A DNA stretch of 64,000 bases from Vibrio coralliirubri (GTDB lineage Bacteria > Pseudomonadota > Gammaproteobacteria > Enterobacterales > Vibrionaceae), in assembly GCF_024347375.1 (NCBI RefSeq), contig NZ_AP025471.1, forward strand, positions 1,116,001 to 1,180,000, given 5' to 3'. How positions within the stretch are numbered: position 1 is the stretch's first letter; each line of letters begins with the position of its first letter. Positions 52,343 to 61,345 of the stretch are shown in pieces. A program made the translations under genes and the position numbers. The notes beneath the pieces were generated by a model. It made no database searches, was not told the origin of the DNA, and was given only the letters and a program-made list of their open reading frames with translations.

Positions 52343-53821
52343 ATGTGGAATAGATTAAACAAATCAATGATGTTCTGCCAAATGATGTTCGGACTTTCGT
52401 TCTATGGCGTCATGGTGATCTTGACTCGTTTCTTCCTTGAAGATCTGAACTACAATGAAGCCGACACTATGATGGTTGTTGGTGCTTTCTCTGCAATCGG
52501 ACCGCTATTTGCTATCGCAGGTGGCTTTATCGCCGACAAGTTTTTAGGCGCTTACCGATCTTTAACCATTGCCTTCCTAGGCTTCGCAAGTGGTTACGTT
52601 TTACTGGTACTTGGTGCAGCAGCAACCAACGTTCCGATGGCATTATGTGGTATTGCGTTAGCAAGTTATGCACGTGGTTTGATGTCCCCTTCTTACCCAA
52701 GTCTTTACAAACGCACGTTCAAAACTCAAGAAGATTTTGAGAACTGCTACCCAATCAACTACTCAGTAAACAATATTGGTGCTCTGTTAGGCCAATACCT
52801 GTTCCCAATGCTAGTGCTTGTTGTTGGTTTCCACGGTGGTTTCCTTCTTTCAGCGGTTCTAGCCGGTGCTGCGCTTCTAATGATGATCTTTGTTCGCAAA
52901 GGCCTTGTTGAAGCAAGTGCTGAAATCGACCAAAAACCAGTAAGCACTAAAAACTGGGCAGCGTTCCTTGGTCTTTCTGCAGCAATGATCGGCTTGGTAT
53001 TCTTCATGTTCTCTAACATGGATATTGGCCAAAACATCGTATACGCAATTGGCGGTGCAGCGATTATCTACTTTGTCTCTTTGATGATGAAATCGAAGAA
53101 GTCAGACATGCTGAAAATGGGCACTATCTTAATCATCACATTCCTGACGACATGTTTCTTCGTATACTACGGTCAGATGATGACTTCGATGACAATGGTA
53201 GCGATCAACACAATGCGTGGCGATCTATTTGGCTTCATCCCTGTTGCACCTGAAGCTTCAATGGCAATGAACCCACTATGGTGTATGGTTGCTGGCCCTA
53301 TCATCGCGGGTATCTTCTCTAACCTAGAAAAGAAAAACATTAACTTCTCAACTGCAACCAAAGTCGGTTTCTCTTTCATCCTTACGGCTATCGCTTTCGG
53401 TATCCTAACGATGGCAGTAACGACAGTGGGTGAGGATGTTCTGATCCGCCCAGAAGTATTCCTTGCGATTCACTTCTTCCTAGCATTCGGTGAAGTGATT
53501 GTAGGCTCAATGGTTGTAGCCTTCATCCTGTCTGTTGCACCTAAACACATTGAAAACTTCTCAGTAAGCTTGTTCTCTGTTGCTATCGCACTATCAGGCA
53601 TTGTTGGCGCGGTATTCTCAACGTCTATTGCACTAGAGAAAGGTCAAGAGATCACACAAGAGATCGTGCAAACGGTTTACGGTGATTACTTCCAAATGCT
53701 GACTGTTCTTGCAGTCGTGATGGTAGGTATCGCAATGGCAGCATCGTTCATTATTCGTAAGATGCTAGAAGCTGCGAAAGCCGCTGACGAAACGATTGAA
53801 CTAGAGCAAGCAAACAGCTAA
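52343..53821 (+). CDS. POT/PTR2-family peptide transporter (MFS)
   Basis: 492-residue membrane protein with about 12-14 helices. The PTR2 signature region reads FAIAGGFIADKFLGAYRSLTIAFLG, preceded by MFGLSFYGVMVILTRFFL. The second family segment is NCYPINYSVNNIGALLGQYLFPML. Family members import di- and tripeptides with protons. The ExxER-like motif in helix 1 is not evident, so substrate range may differ from classical members. Monocistronic, with a strong terminator after it. Confidence 0.75.
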   Translation: MWNRLNKSMMFCQMMFGLSFYGVMVILTRFFLEDLNYNEADTMMVVGAFSAIGPLFAIAGGFIADKFLGAYRSLTIAFLGFASGYVLLVLGAAATNVPMALCGIALASYARGLMSPSYPSLYKRTFKTQEDFENCYPINYSVNNIGALLGQYLFPMLVLVVGFHGGFLLSAVLAGAALLMMIFVRKGLVEASAEIDQKPVSTKNWAAFLGLSAAMIGLVFFMFSNMDIGQNIVYAIGGAAIIYFVSLMMKSKKSDMLKMGTILIITFLTTCFFVYYGQMMTSMTMVAINTMRGDLFGFIPVAPEASMAMNPLWCMVAGPIIAGIFSNLEKKNINFSTATKVGFSFILTAIAFGILTMAVTTVGEDVLIRPEVFLAIHFFLAFGEVIVGSMVVAFILSVAPKHIENFSVSLFSVAIALSGIVGAVFSTSIALEKGQEITQEIVQTVYGDYFQMLTVLAVVMVGIAMAASFIIRKMLEAAKAADETIELEQANS

Positions 53822-53848
53822 TTCTGTTCACTTAATAACACCTATCCT

Positions 53849-53884
53849 AAGAGCTCTTTAGTTTTCTAAAGGGCTCTTTTTTTG
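53849..53884 (+). terminator. Intrinsic terminator after the peptide transporter
   Basis: AAGAGCTCTTTAG and CTAAAGGGCTCTT pair over 13 positions with one T-G, followed by a run of T. Confidence 0.9.
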
Positions 53885-53947
53885 TCGGTTCTGTTTCTTA
53901 ATAGAATCTGTCGCATCAGTTAGGTTGTACATGTGTAAATCAAAGTA

Positions 53948-53966
53948 AATGATAACTATTAGTATT
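53948..53966 (+). promoter_or_regulatory. Fur-box-like site
   Basis: AATGATAACTATTAGTATT resembles the 19-bp Fur consensus (9-1-9 inverted repeat) with several mismatches on the right arm. It lies about 57 bases before the siderophore-interacting protein gene, so iron repression is expected. Confidence 0.6.
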
Positions 53967-54022
53967 GAGTGTTTTTGGGTTCAGGATTATGATGTGGAAA
54001 TCAAAATCTAAGAGAGCCTTAT

Positions 54023-54805
54023 ATGAGCAAGCCTAGCCCTATCACATTAACCGTTACTCAAACCTCAACAATTACTCCAAACATGCAGCGCATAACGCTT
54101 AACGGTGAGGGATTAAGTAAATACCCAACAGAATGTGCCGGCGGCTACATCAAGCTTTTATTCTCGCCACTCGGCACAACTGATTTAAGCCAGCTAAACG
54201 AAGGTGAGCGCCCAACCATGCGCACTTACACCATTCGTCAGTACAACCCTGTAGAACAGTGGATTGAAGTTGATTTTGTTCGCCATATCACTACAGATTT
54301 GCAATGTGGTTTTGCGGCTCGATGGGCAATGAATGCAAAAGTGGGCGACACGGTTTCAGTGGCTGGTCCAGGTTTAATTCAAGGTCTTAATCTAGAGTCA
54401 GACTGGTTCTTCTTAGTTGCAGACATGACTTCCCTACCTGCGCTTTCTGCAAAAGTAAAAACGCTTCCAGAAACAGCAACGGGTCACGCTGTCATTCAGA
54501 TCAATTCAGCAGCAGATAAGCAAGCACTTGAAACCCCTCAAGGCATCAAAGTAACCTGGTTGATTGAAGATGAAACCTCAGAGTCACTTGCACAAACCGT
54601 ACGCAACACAGCATGGTTAGAAGGTCAGGTTTCAGTATGGACTGCGTGTGAGTTTGAAAGCATGCGTGAGCTAAGACAATACTTCCGCAACGAAAAAGAA
54701 GTTGCAAAAGAGAACATCTATATCAGCAGCTACTGGAAACGTGGCGTCACTGAAGATGGTCACAAAGTGTTGAAACAACAAGATGCTCAAGCTTTAGCTG
54801 GTTAA
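54023..54805 (+). CDS. Siderophore-interacting protein (ferric-siderophore reductase, ViuB-like)
   Basis: 260-residue FAD-binding reductase of the SIP/ViuB group. The FAD motif is RPTMRTYTIRQY, followed by DFVRH and the SVAGPG turn. The NADPH-binding half holds DMTSLPALSA, and the C-terminal WKRGVTED is usual for the family. It releases iron from ferric siderophores in the cytoplasm. No siderophore transporter is adjacent in this window. Confidence 0.88.
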   Translation: MSKPSPITLTVTQTSTITPNMQRITLNGEGLSKYPTECAGGYIKLLFSPLGTTDLSQLNEGERPTMRTYTIRQYNPVEQWIEVDFVRHITTDLQCGFAARWAMNAKVGDTVSVAGPGLIQGLNLESDWFFLVADMTSLPALSAKVKTLPETATGHAVIQINSAADKQALETPQGIKVTWLIEDETSESLAQTVRNTAWLEGQVSVWTACEFESMRELRQYFRNEKEVAKENIYISSYWKRGVTEDGHKVLKQQDAQALAG

Positions 54806-54842
54806 GTCTTTTACTACATAGACCCCCATACTAGATAAAGAG

Positions 54843-54883
54843 AAAACGCCCTTAACGAAGTTCGTATCGCTAAGGGCGTTTTA
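54843..54883. terminator. Bidirectional intrinsic terminator
   Basis: AAAACGCCCTTA (54843-54854) and TAAGGGCGTTTT (54871-54882) between the SIP gene and the converging gntR. Confidence 0.9.
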
Positions 54884-54920
54884 GTTTGAATCCGATGAAG
54901 AGCAAGGCTGAAATGTAAAA

Positions 54921-55922
54921 TTAAATACTCTCACCCACTTCGATCTCGTAACCGAGATCCAGCTTCGCTACCCATTCTTTATTGCCTTGTAAACGCGCTA
55001 CAACTTGCTGTGCAGCGACTTTACCAATCTGCTCCCTTGGTGTTACTACAGTCGCTAAACGAGGCGTCATTGCCACTGTGATGTCGTGCCCGTGGAAACC
55101 TGCAATTGCCATCTGCTCTGGTACTTGAATACCACGACGTACACATTCGTAAAAAGCACCAATGGCCAAATCATCGTTGGTACAGAAAATGCCATTCACT
55201 TCAGGGTGCTTCTCTAGTAACTCACCAATCAGTTTCGCACCCAGAGTAAACGAGGACGCGTCTTCGGTTTGCAGAGTCACGGGCACTTTATCAGCTTCTT
55301 GCATCGCATGTTCATAGCCCGCCATTTTTAAGCGAGTTCGCTCATCCATACGAGCCGCTAAGTAAGCGATATTGGTGCGTCCTCTGTCGAGCATGGTTTT
55401 GGTCATGGCTCTAGCCGCTTCGAAGTTATCAAAGCCGACAGCTTGTTCAATTCTTGGCGATACCGAGTCCATAATCTCAATCACTGGGATTGAAGCGGTC
55501 TGCAGCATTTTTCGAGATCTATCGGTGTGAACATTCTCAGACAGAATAATCGCATCCACATTGTACGAGAGCAGCGAAGCGATGCTTTGTTCTTCCAGTT
55601 CAGCGCTATAACCATAGTGGGCAATCATGGTTTGGTAGCCCGCAGGCGCGGTAACTTGTTCAATACCACGGATAACTTCGGCGAAAACTTGGTTAGTTAA
55701 CGAGGGAACAAGCACACCGATAGCGTTACTTTTAGCGTTGGAAAGGATGTCTGGTGCTCGATTAGGGATATAACCGAGCTCGTCGACGGCAGCGTTGATC
55801 TTGTCTCGCAGTGCTTCAGACACTTGAGAAGAGTCTCGCAGACAGCGACTGACGGTCATTTTGGTGACACCAACTAGGTTGGCAACATCTTGTAATGTGG
55901 GACGTTTTTTCTTATTCGACAT
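54921..55922 (-). CDS. gntR: LacI-family gluconate repressor
   Basis: 333 residues. The LacI-type helix-turn-helix is PTLQDVANLVGVTKMTVSRCLRDSSQVSEALRDKI, followed by the hinge and a periplasmic-binding-like effector domain (AIGVLVPSLTNQVFAEVIRGIE, GIFCTNDDLAIGAF). It should release DNA when gluconate binds. A matching operator lies in its own promoter and two more before the TRAP operon, so it controls itself and the transporter-kinase-dehydrogenase genes. Confidence 0.92.
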   Translation of the reverse strand: MSNKKKRPTLQDVANLVGVTKMTVSRCLRDSSQVSEALRDKINAAVDELGYIPNRAPDILSNAKSNAIGVLVPSLTNQVFAEVIRGIEQVTAPAGYQTMIAHYGYSAELEEQSIASLLSYNVDAIILSENVHTDRSRKMLQTASIPVIEIMDSVSPRIEQAVGFDNFEAARAMTKTMLDRGRTNIAYLAARMDERTRLKMAGYEHAMQEADKVPVTLQTEDASSFTLGAKLIGELLEKHPEVNGIFCTNDDLAIGAFYECVRRGIQVPEQMAIAGFHGHDITVAMTPRLATVVTPREQIGKVAAQQVVARLQGNKEWVAKLDLGYEIEVGESI

Positions 55923-55949
55923 AGTATTTAATTGTTATAGTTATGAATT

Positions 55950-55965
55950 ATGTTACTGGTAACAG
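55950..55965 (-). promoter_or_regulatory. GntR-type operator before gntR
   Basis: TGTTACTGGTAACA (55951-55964) is nearly palindromic and matches the two operators before dctP. It predicts autoregulation. Confidence 0.8.
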
Positions 55966-56031
55966 TGTATCCAACTGACGTAGAAATTGAAGTCTAATTT
56001 AGTAAAATATTGATATAACGTCATAAATACA

Positions 56032-56053
56032 AACGCCCTCAGTAGAGGGCGTT
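56032..56053 (-). terminator. Intrinsic terminator after gnd
   Basis: AACGCCCTC and GAGGGCGTT form a 9-bp stem around AGTA just beyond the gnd stop; it ends the gluconate operon. Confidence 0.8.
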
Positions 56054-56062
56054 ATTGATTAT

Positions 56063-57571
56063 TTAAGCGTTAACTTTTACTTCTGTTCTTGGGGACTGAC
56101 TCCAAGTGACATGGAATTTTTCAGCTTCCTCTCTATCCACTCGTGAATAGGTATGAGAACCAAAGTAATCACGTTGTGCTTGCAGTAAATTAGCTGGCAA
56201 CACCTCACAACGCAATGAGTCAAAGTAGCTTAATGCAGAACTGATTCCTGGCATCGGTACACCATACAAAGCTGAATTCGCTACCGCGATACGCCAAGCC
56301 AGTTCGCGCTCTTCTACTTGTTTAATGAAAGCCTCATCAAACAACAGGTTCGCAAGTTCGCTATTTTGTTGATAAGCCGACGTGATGCTTTGTAAGAAGG
56401 CCGCGCGAATAATACAACCAGCACGCCAGATCTTAGCTATTTGAGTGAAATCGAGATTCCAACCCTCTTTGTCTGACGCTGTTTTCAGTAAATCAAAACC
56501 TTGTGCATAAACAGACAGCTTGGCGCAATACAGAGCATCATGAAGTTCTGAGATGACTTCAGTTTTATCTAGCTGACTCGCATCGGTAATATTGCCCCTT
56601 AGCAGTTTGCTACCTTGAACACGCTGTGCTTTTTGACCACTCATCGCACGCGCATAGACCGCCTGTGCAATGGTTGGCGTTGGGCAACCTTCTTGCAAAC
56701 TGTTTACTGCTGTCCATAAGCCAGTGCCTTTTTGACCAGCCTTATCAAGCACAACATCAACGAATGGCTTACCTGTCACCACATCTTCTTGTTGAAGAAT
56801 ATCGGCGCTAATTTCCATCAAATAACTATTAAGGACGCCATTATTCCATTGGTCAAAGACTTTGCCGATCTCTTGAGCAGGCATTTCAAGTACATCACGC
56901 ATGAACTGATACACTTCGCAAATAAGCTGCATGTCAGCGTACTCAATACCATTGTGCACCATTTTCACATAGTGCCCAGTGCCCGAAGGGCCAACATACG
57001 CAGCGCACGCTTCACCGGCTTCAAACTGAGCGACAGGCAAACCATTCACATCAACTTTCGCAGCAATCGCTTCCCACATTGGCTTCACATATTGCCAAGC
57101 CGATGGATCACCACTAGCCATCAACGCAGGACCAACACGAGCCCCTTCTTCACCACCAGAAACAGCGGTACTGAAGAAGCGAAGCTTGCCTTTGTAATTC
57201 ACTTCTCGGGCTTCGGTATCAGTCCATAAGCTATTGCCTGTATCGATAACAATATCATCGCGCTCTAAACCGGCTTCTAGCAAGTTACTTACCACGATAT
57301 CAACCGGTTTTCCTGCCGGAACCGACAATGCAATCACTCGTGGTTTCGCTAACCCCTGAAGAATGTCTTCAAGATTAACACCACTAGTAAAGAGGCCTTT
57401 TCCTTCAAATGTCTCATTGAGCTGCTTCGCTTCAGAGCTAGCACGCTCAATGTTGTCTGTATTGAGGTCAAAGCCTGCGACATTGAAGCCATTATCAAGT
57501 AGGTTGAGTGCCAGGCTTTTACCCATCACTCCTAAACCAATCATCGCAATGTCATTTTTTGTCTGAGTCAT
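56063..57571 (-). CDS. gnd: 6-phosphogluconate dehydrogenase, decarboxylating
   Basis: 502 residues. The NADP site is IGLGVMGKSLALNLLDNGFNVAGFDLN. The substrate motifs VSGGEEGARVGPALMASG and HYVKMVHNGIEYADMQLICE, with catalytic Lys, are intact. The C-terminus is complete (RREDFGSHTYSR-like segment). It oxidises 6-phosphogluconate to ribulose 5-phosphate. The start is 3 bp after the gntK stop. As last gene of the operon it gives gluconate a direct pentose-phosphate route rather than Entner-Doudoroff. Confidence 0.95.
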   Translation of the reverse strand: MTQTKNDIAMIGLGVMGKSLALNLLDNGFNVAGFDLNTDNIERASSEAKQLNETFEGKGLFTSGVNLEDILQGLAKPRVIALSVPAGKPVDIVVSNLLEAGLERDDIVIDTGNSLWTDTEAREVNYKGKLRFFSTAVSGGEEGARVGPALMASGDPSAWQYVKPMWEAIAAKVDVNGLPVAQFEAGEACAAYVGPSGTGHYVKMVHNGIEYADMQLICEVYQFMRDVLEMPAQEIGKVFDQWNNGVLNSYLMEISADILQQEDVVTGKPFVDVVLDKAGQKGTGLWTAVNSLQEGCPTPTIAQAVYARAMSGQKAQRVQGSKLLRGNITDASQLDKTEVISELHDALYCAKLSVYAQGFDLLKTASDKEGWNLDFTQIAKIWRAGCIIRAAFLQSITSAYQQNSELANLLFDEAFIKQVEERELAWRIAVANSALYGVPMPGISSALSYFDSLRCEVLPANLLQAQRDYFGSHTYSRVDREEAEKFHVTWSQSPRTEVKVNA

Positions 57572-57574
57572 GGT

Positions 57575-58072
57575 TTAGCCTATCTGCTTAATTTGTTTGA
57601 GTGCACTTTCTACTACCTGTTCAACATCTTGTGAGATATCAACAAACAACGCCTCGCCTTCACTCGGTTCAACCAAGGTTGCGAATTGGCTTTTCAACAT
57701 TTCTTGACCATTGAAGTAATGGTTCTCACGCGCTTTATGGCGGTTCCAAATAGTGTCGAAGCTACCTTGTAAGTACACGATAACTAAGCCTTCATTGTTC
57801 TTTCGTAGAATGTCGCGGTATTGTGGTTTCAATGCAGAGCAAGCAATCACAGCACTTGGTTGTTCAATGTATTGCTTGTTAAGTGTTTCTAGCCATCCTT
57901 GACGATCTTCGTCAGTCAGCGGAATACCTTGGCGCATTTTTTCTACATTGCTTTGCGGATGGAAGTCATCGCCATCAAAGAATTGAAGATCTAAAGCCTG
58001 TGCGATACGGCTACCAATCAGGCTTTTTCCGCATCCAGATACGCCCATCACGAGTATTTTTTTGCTTTTCAT
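57575..58072 (-). CDS. gntK: Gluconokinase
   Basis: 165-residue P-loop kinase (Walker A GVSGCGKS) with DGDDFHPQSNVEKMRQGIPLTDEDRQGWL and ACSALKPQYRDILR typical of gluconokinases. It phosphorylates gluconate to 6-phosphogluconate for gnd, which follows immediately. A hairpin (AGCCCCA, 58090-58096; TGGGGCT, 58105-58111) lies between dctM and gntK and may tune mRNA levels. Confidence 0.95.
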   Translation of the reverse strand: MKSKKILVMGVSGCGKSLIGSRIAQALDLQFFDGDDFHPQSNVEKMRQGIPLTDEDRQGWLETLNKQYIEQPSAVIACSALKPQYRDILRKNNEGLVIVYLQGSFDTIWNRHKARENHYFNGQEMLKSQFATLVEPSEGEALFVDISQDVEQVVESALKQIKQIG

Positions 58073-58190
58073 AAGGCAAGCCTTCCCTAAGCCCCAACCA
58101 AAACTGGGGCTGACAATCGAATCTAATAGTTAAACTTGTGTTGCTGCTGATCGGTTCCTGAGCGTTAAATTCACTCTGGAACCTTCGTTG

Positions 58191-59519
58191 TTATTGCCAC
58201 CAAAGCGCGAGCTGAGGGAAGATAATAACCAGTGCCAGAACCAATACTTGAAGTGCAATGAATGGCAGTAGTGAAGAGAAAATCTCACCTAAGCTGATGT
58301 CTTTCGGTGCTACCGATTTCAAGTAGAACGCCGCGGGACCAAATGGTGGTGACAAGAAAGACACCTGCATATTTAGACAGAACACAACACCAAACCAAAC
58401 TGGGTCGAAACCAAGGCCAGTGATGATTGGAACGAAGATTGGCATTGTTAGAAGTGCCACACCTACCCAGTCAAGGAACATGCCTAAAACCAGCAAGATA
58501 GCCATCATGATTAGCAGTGTTACTGTTGCGTTGCCGCCACTGAGTGCAAGGATCGTTTCTTCAACAAAGTCGATGCCACCCATTAGGTTGTAGATACCAA
58601 CCAGAGCACTTGCACCAATGCCGATCCACATGATCATGCCGCAGGTGCGCATAGTTGCGATGGCACTCTCTTTCAGCATATTGAAGTTCAATTCACCGCG
58701 GATAAGCGCGCTGATCATGATACCGACGACACCCAAAGCCGAAGCTTCCGTTACTGAAGCAATACCTGTATAGATACTACCGAGAACGGTTGCTACAGAA
58801 AGCAGAGGGAAGAACAGAGCCTTGAAGTAGCTAGGTTGATTCGCTAAGTCTTCTTCTGTCTCATCATCACTTGGAAGAGGAGCAAGAGAAGGGTTCAGCT
58901 TACAACGAATCAATACGTAGCCGATGTAACAGCCCGCAAGGATAAACGCTGGTAAGAAAGAAGCCTTGAATAGGTCGCCAATCGACACACTCGCTGTCAT
59001 ACCATAGATGATCAGTACGATACTTGGCGGCAGCATGGTGCCGAGCGCGCCACCCGCACAGGTTGTACCAATAGCAAGCTTACGGTCATACCCTAAGCGA
59101 AGCATTTGAGGCAGTGCAAGAATACCTAGTAGTACAGTCTCACCACCGATAACACCTGACATTGAAGCCAGTAACACAGCTACCAATAACGTTTGTACCG
59201 CAACGCCACCTCGAACCTTACGGCCGACAGATTTCATTGCATCAAACAAATCACGAGCAATGCCCGAACGGTCTAGTAAAGCGGCCATCAATACAAACAT
59301 AGGTACTGCGAGGAACACATAACCAGAAGCAAAGCTGTAAGTACGGCTCGCAATCAAAGGTAAAGCATCAGGACCAAACCAACATAGAGTGAAGAAAATC
59401 GCGACAAAGCCAGTTACGAAGGCAAGCTGCATACCCGTCAGGAGCAAGCCAATCATCATAACCAACATGAGCAAACTGCCCCATGCGATACCAATAGAAG
59501 ATAAATCAAACATCGTCAT
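58191..59519 (-). CDS. TRAP transporter large permease (DctM type)
   Basis: 442 residues with about 12 hydrophobic helices and the family segments VPMFVLMAALLDRSGIARDLFD, GGALGTMLPPSIVLIIYG and the C-terminal SFLSPPFGPAAFYLKSVAP. It is the channel-forming subunit of a tripartite ATP-independent transporter driven by a sodium gradient. The start overlaps dctQ by 14 bases. The operon context points to gluconate or a similar sugar acid as substrate. Confidence 0.93.
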   Translation of the reverse strand: MTMFDLSSIGIAWGSLLMLVMMIGLLLTGMQLAFVTGFVAIFFTLCWFGPDALPLIASRTYSFASGYVFLAVPMFVLMAALLDRSGIARDLFDAMKSVGRKVRGGVAVQTLLVAVLLASMSGVIGGETVLLGILALPQMLRLGYDRKLAIGTTCAGGALGTMLPPSIVLIIYGMTASVSIGDLFKASFLPAFILAGCYIGYVLIRCKLNPSLAPLPSDDETEEDLANQPSYFKALFFPLLSVATVLGSIYTGIASVTEASALGVVGIMISALIRGELNFNMLKESAIATMRTCGMIMWIGIGASALVGIYNLMGGIDFVEETILALSGGNATVTLLIMMAILLVLGMFLDWVGVALLTMPIFVPIITGLGFDPVWFGVVFCLNMQVSFLSPPFGPAAFYLKSVAPKDISLGEIFSSLLPFIALQVLVLALVIIFPQLALWWQ

Positions 59520-60063
59520 TCTTCCTTAGACCCATCAACTCTTGGATTAGGTGCAATACAAACTGGATAACAAGAACACACAAAACGACAAAGATCAGGC
59601 CTTTCAACAGCGCAGGATAAGGGGCGTTTAACACTGAGCCTGATGTTTCAAGGCGGAATTCGCCCCATGGTGCAAACCACGCTTCTTCTGCAGTGAAATA
59701 AGCCGCGTAAGCAAGCATGCCAGCAAAAGCCAAACCAACAATGTGGTGAACAAGATTAAGATATTTACGTGTTTGGTTAGAGACTGAATCGTAAATAAGA
59801 ACCACACGTACGTGCTTATTCGCGGCAAAAGCGTAGATGCCACCAATAATGAATAAAGAACCACCGATGAAAGAAGCTGTTTCATGTACCCATGTGGTCG
59901 GGGCATCAAATGCATAACGCATCACAACTTCGTAAAATGAAATCAATACAGTAAAGATAAACAGCCAGCTAACGAGATTACTGAACTTTATAATAAGACG
60001 ATCAAGTACGTTTCTTGGCTGTTCGTCGTTTTCAGCTGGGGCGTGGGGGATTTTGTCTGTCAT
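59506..60063 (-). CDS. TRAP transporter small permease (DctQ type)
   Basis: 185 residues with four membrane helices and the DctQ pattern (VVMRYAFDAPTTWVHETASFIGGSLFIIGGIYAFAANKHVRV). It is the small membrane subunit working with DctM. The N-terminal 35 residues are cytoplasmic. Overlap with dctM indicates coupling. Confidence 0.92.
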   Translation of the reverse strand: MTDKIPHAPAENDEQPRNVLDRLIIKFSNLVSWLFIFTVLISFYEVVMRYAFDAPTTWVHETASFIGGSLFIIGGIYAFAANKHVRVVLIYDSVSNQTRKYLNLVHHIVGLAFAGMLAYAAYFTAEEAWFAPWGEFRLETSGSVLNAPYPALLKGLIFVVLCVLVIQFVLHLIQELMGLRKNDDV

Positions 60064-60128
60064 GGGCCAAATTTCCTGGGAGAATACGGGAGAGCAATGC
60101 CCTCCCCCGTCAGTAAGCTAAGTTTAAG

Positions 60129-61145
60129 TTACAGCAAGCCGTTTTCTTCTAAGAACACAGTCACTGAGTTATAAACTTTTTGCGCGTTATCAGAACGCTC
60201 TGCGAAGACTTTCCACTGACCTTTAGCGATTTCACGGAACTTCTTACGCTCTTCTTGAGACCAGTCGTGGATAGTAATTTCTGGGTTCGCTTGTGCTTCT
60301 TTAACTGCAGCTTGGTCAGCCATTTTCAGTTGAGTTGTCATGTCGTAAGAGAAGTCACGCACTGATGTTTGTAGAATCGTTTGTAGATCAGTTGGCATCT
60401 TGTCCCATTTTTTCTGAGATACAGAGATGTCGATAAGCGGCAATGAGTGGAAACCCGGTTGAACTGGATGCGTTGCAATATCGTTCATGCCCGCTTTTTG
60501 GTTGGTAGAGAATACCGTGTAGTCCGCGGCATCAATTACCCCCTTGCTTAAGCCGGTAAATACTTCAGAACCTGGCAGGTTTACCGGAGTCGCACCCGCA
60601 GCTGCAAACACTTGTTGTACTAAACCTTCAGGCGCACGAAGCTTAAGACCTTTAAGATCTGCTACACCGTCAATTGGCTTTTTAGAAATGAAAGACTCAA
60701 CACCCGTTGTAGAAGCACCAACGAACTGAACACCGTAAGGCTTGTACAGTTCAGTCATTAGCTCGTTACCGCCACCGTAGTTCATGTACTGAAGCAGTTG
60801 TGTTGTATCAGACCACGCGCCCACCATGTTACCGATAAGACCGAATGCTGGATCTTTACCAGAGAAGTAACCTGTTGCTGTGATGTGACCATCTAGGATG
60901 CCCATTTTGATCGCGCCAAGCGTTTCTGTGTGTTTAACCACAGCGCCAACAGGCAATAGATCGATATCAATACGTCCGTTAGACATCGTCTCTACTCGCT
61001 CAGCCCACTTTTGCTGAACCTTGAAGTTCAAATCGCCAGATGGATCTGAAGATTGAATCTTAAGTTTAAAGTCTGCAGCCATTGCTGAAGTAGCAAATAG
61101 ACCAGTGAGGGAAGCAGCAATCAGCGTTTTAGTCAGAGCTTTCAT
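60129..61145 (-). CDS. TRAP transporter substrate-binding protein (DctP type)
   Basis: 338 residues with a signal peptide (MKALTKTLIAASLTGLFATSAMA) and the DctP fold. Residues around LKGLKLRAPEGLVQQVFAAAGATPVNLPGSEVFTGLSKGVIDAADYT include the conserved Arg that binds the substrate carboxylate. It is the first gene of dctPQM-gntK-gnd and lies just downstream of two GntR-type operators, so gluconate is the likely ligand. Confidence 0.93.
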   Translation of the reverse strand: MKALTKTLIAASLTGLFATSAMAADFKLKIQSSDPSGDLNFKVQQKWAERVETMSNGRIDIDLLPVGAVVKHTETLGAIKMGILDGHITATGYFSGKDPAFGLIGNMVGAWSDTTQLLQYMNYGGGNELMTELYKPYGVQFVGASTTGVESFISKKPIDGVADLKGLKLRAPEGLVQQVFAAAGATPVNLPGSEVFTGLSKGVIDAADYTVFSTNQKAGMNDIATHPVQPGFHSLPLIDISVSQKKWDKMPTDLQTILQTSVRDFSYDMTTQLKMADQAAVKEAQANPEITIHDWSQEERKKFREIAKGQWKVFAERSDNAQKVYNSVTVFLEENGLL

Positions 61146-61188
61146 TTGGGTATCCTTATGAGTTTCACAGAGTCCGGTTTGTAATTAT

Positions 61189-61228
61189 ATGTTACCGGTA
61201 ACGTTGAGGGAGATGTTACCGGTAACTT
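61189..61228 (-). promoter_or_regulatory. Tandem GntR-type operators before the gluconate TRAP operon
   Basis: ATGTTACCGGTAACGT (61189-61204) and ATGTTACCGGTAACTT (61213-61228) have centres 24 bp apart, suited to binding on roughly the same face of the DNA. They match the site before gntR. Confidence 0.88.
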
Positions 61229-61345
61229 TACAACCTTGTCTATGAGAAGGATCACATCTTTAACATTAGTAAAACGTTTGCTATCAATAAGGATAATGTG
61301 ACTGAAAAGTCACATTTCAAGCAGTACGGGAGATTTAAAAATCTT

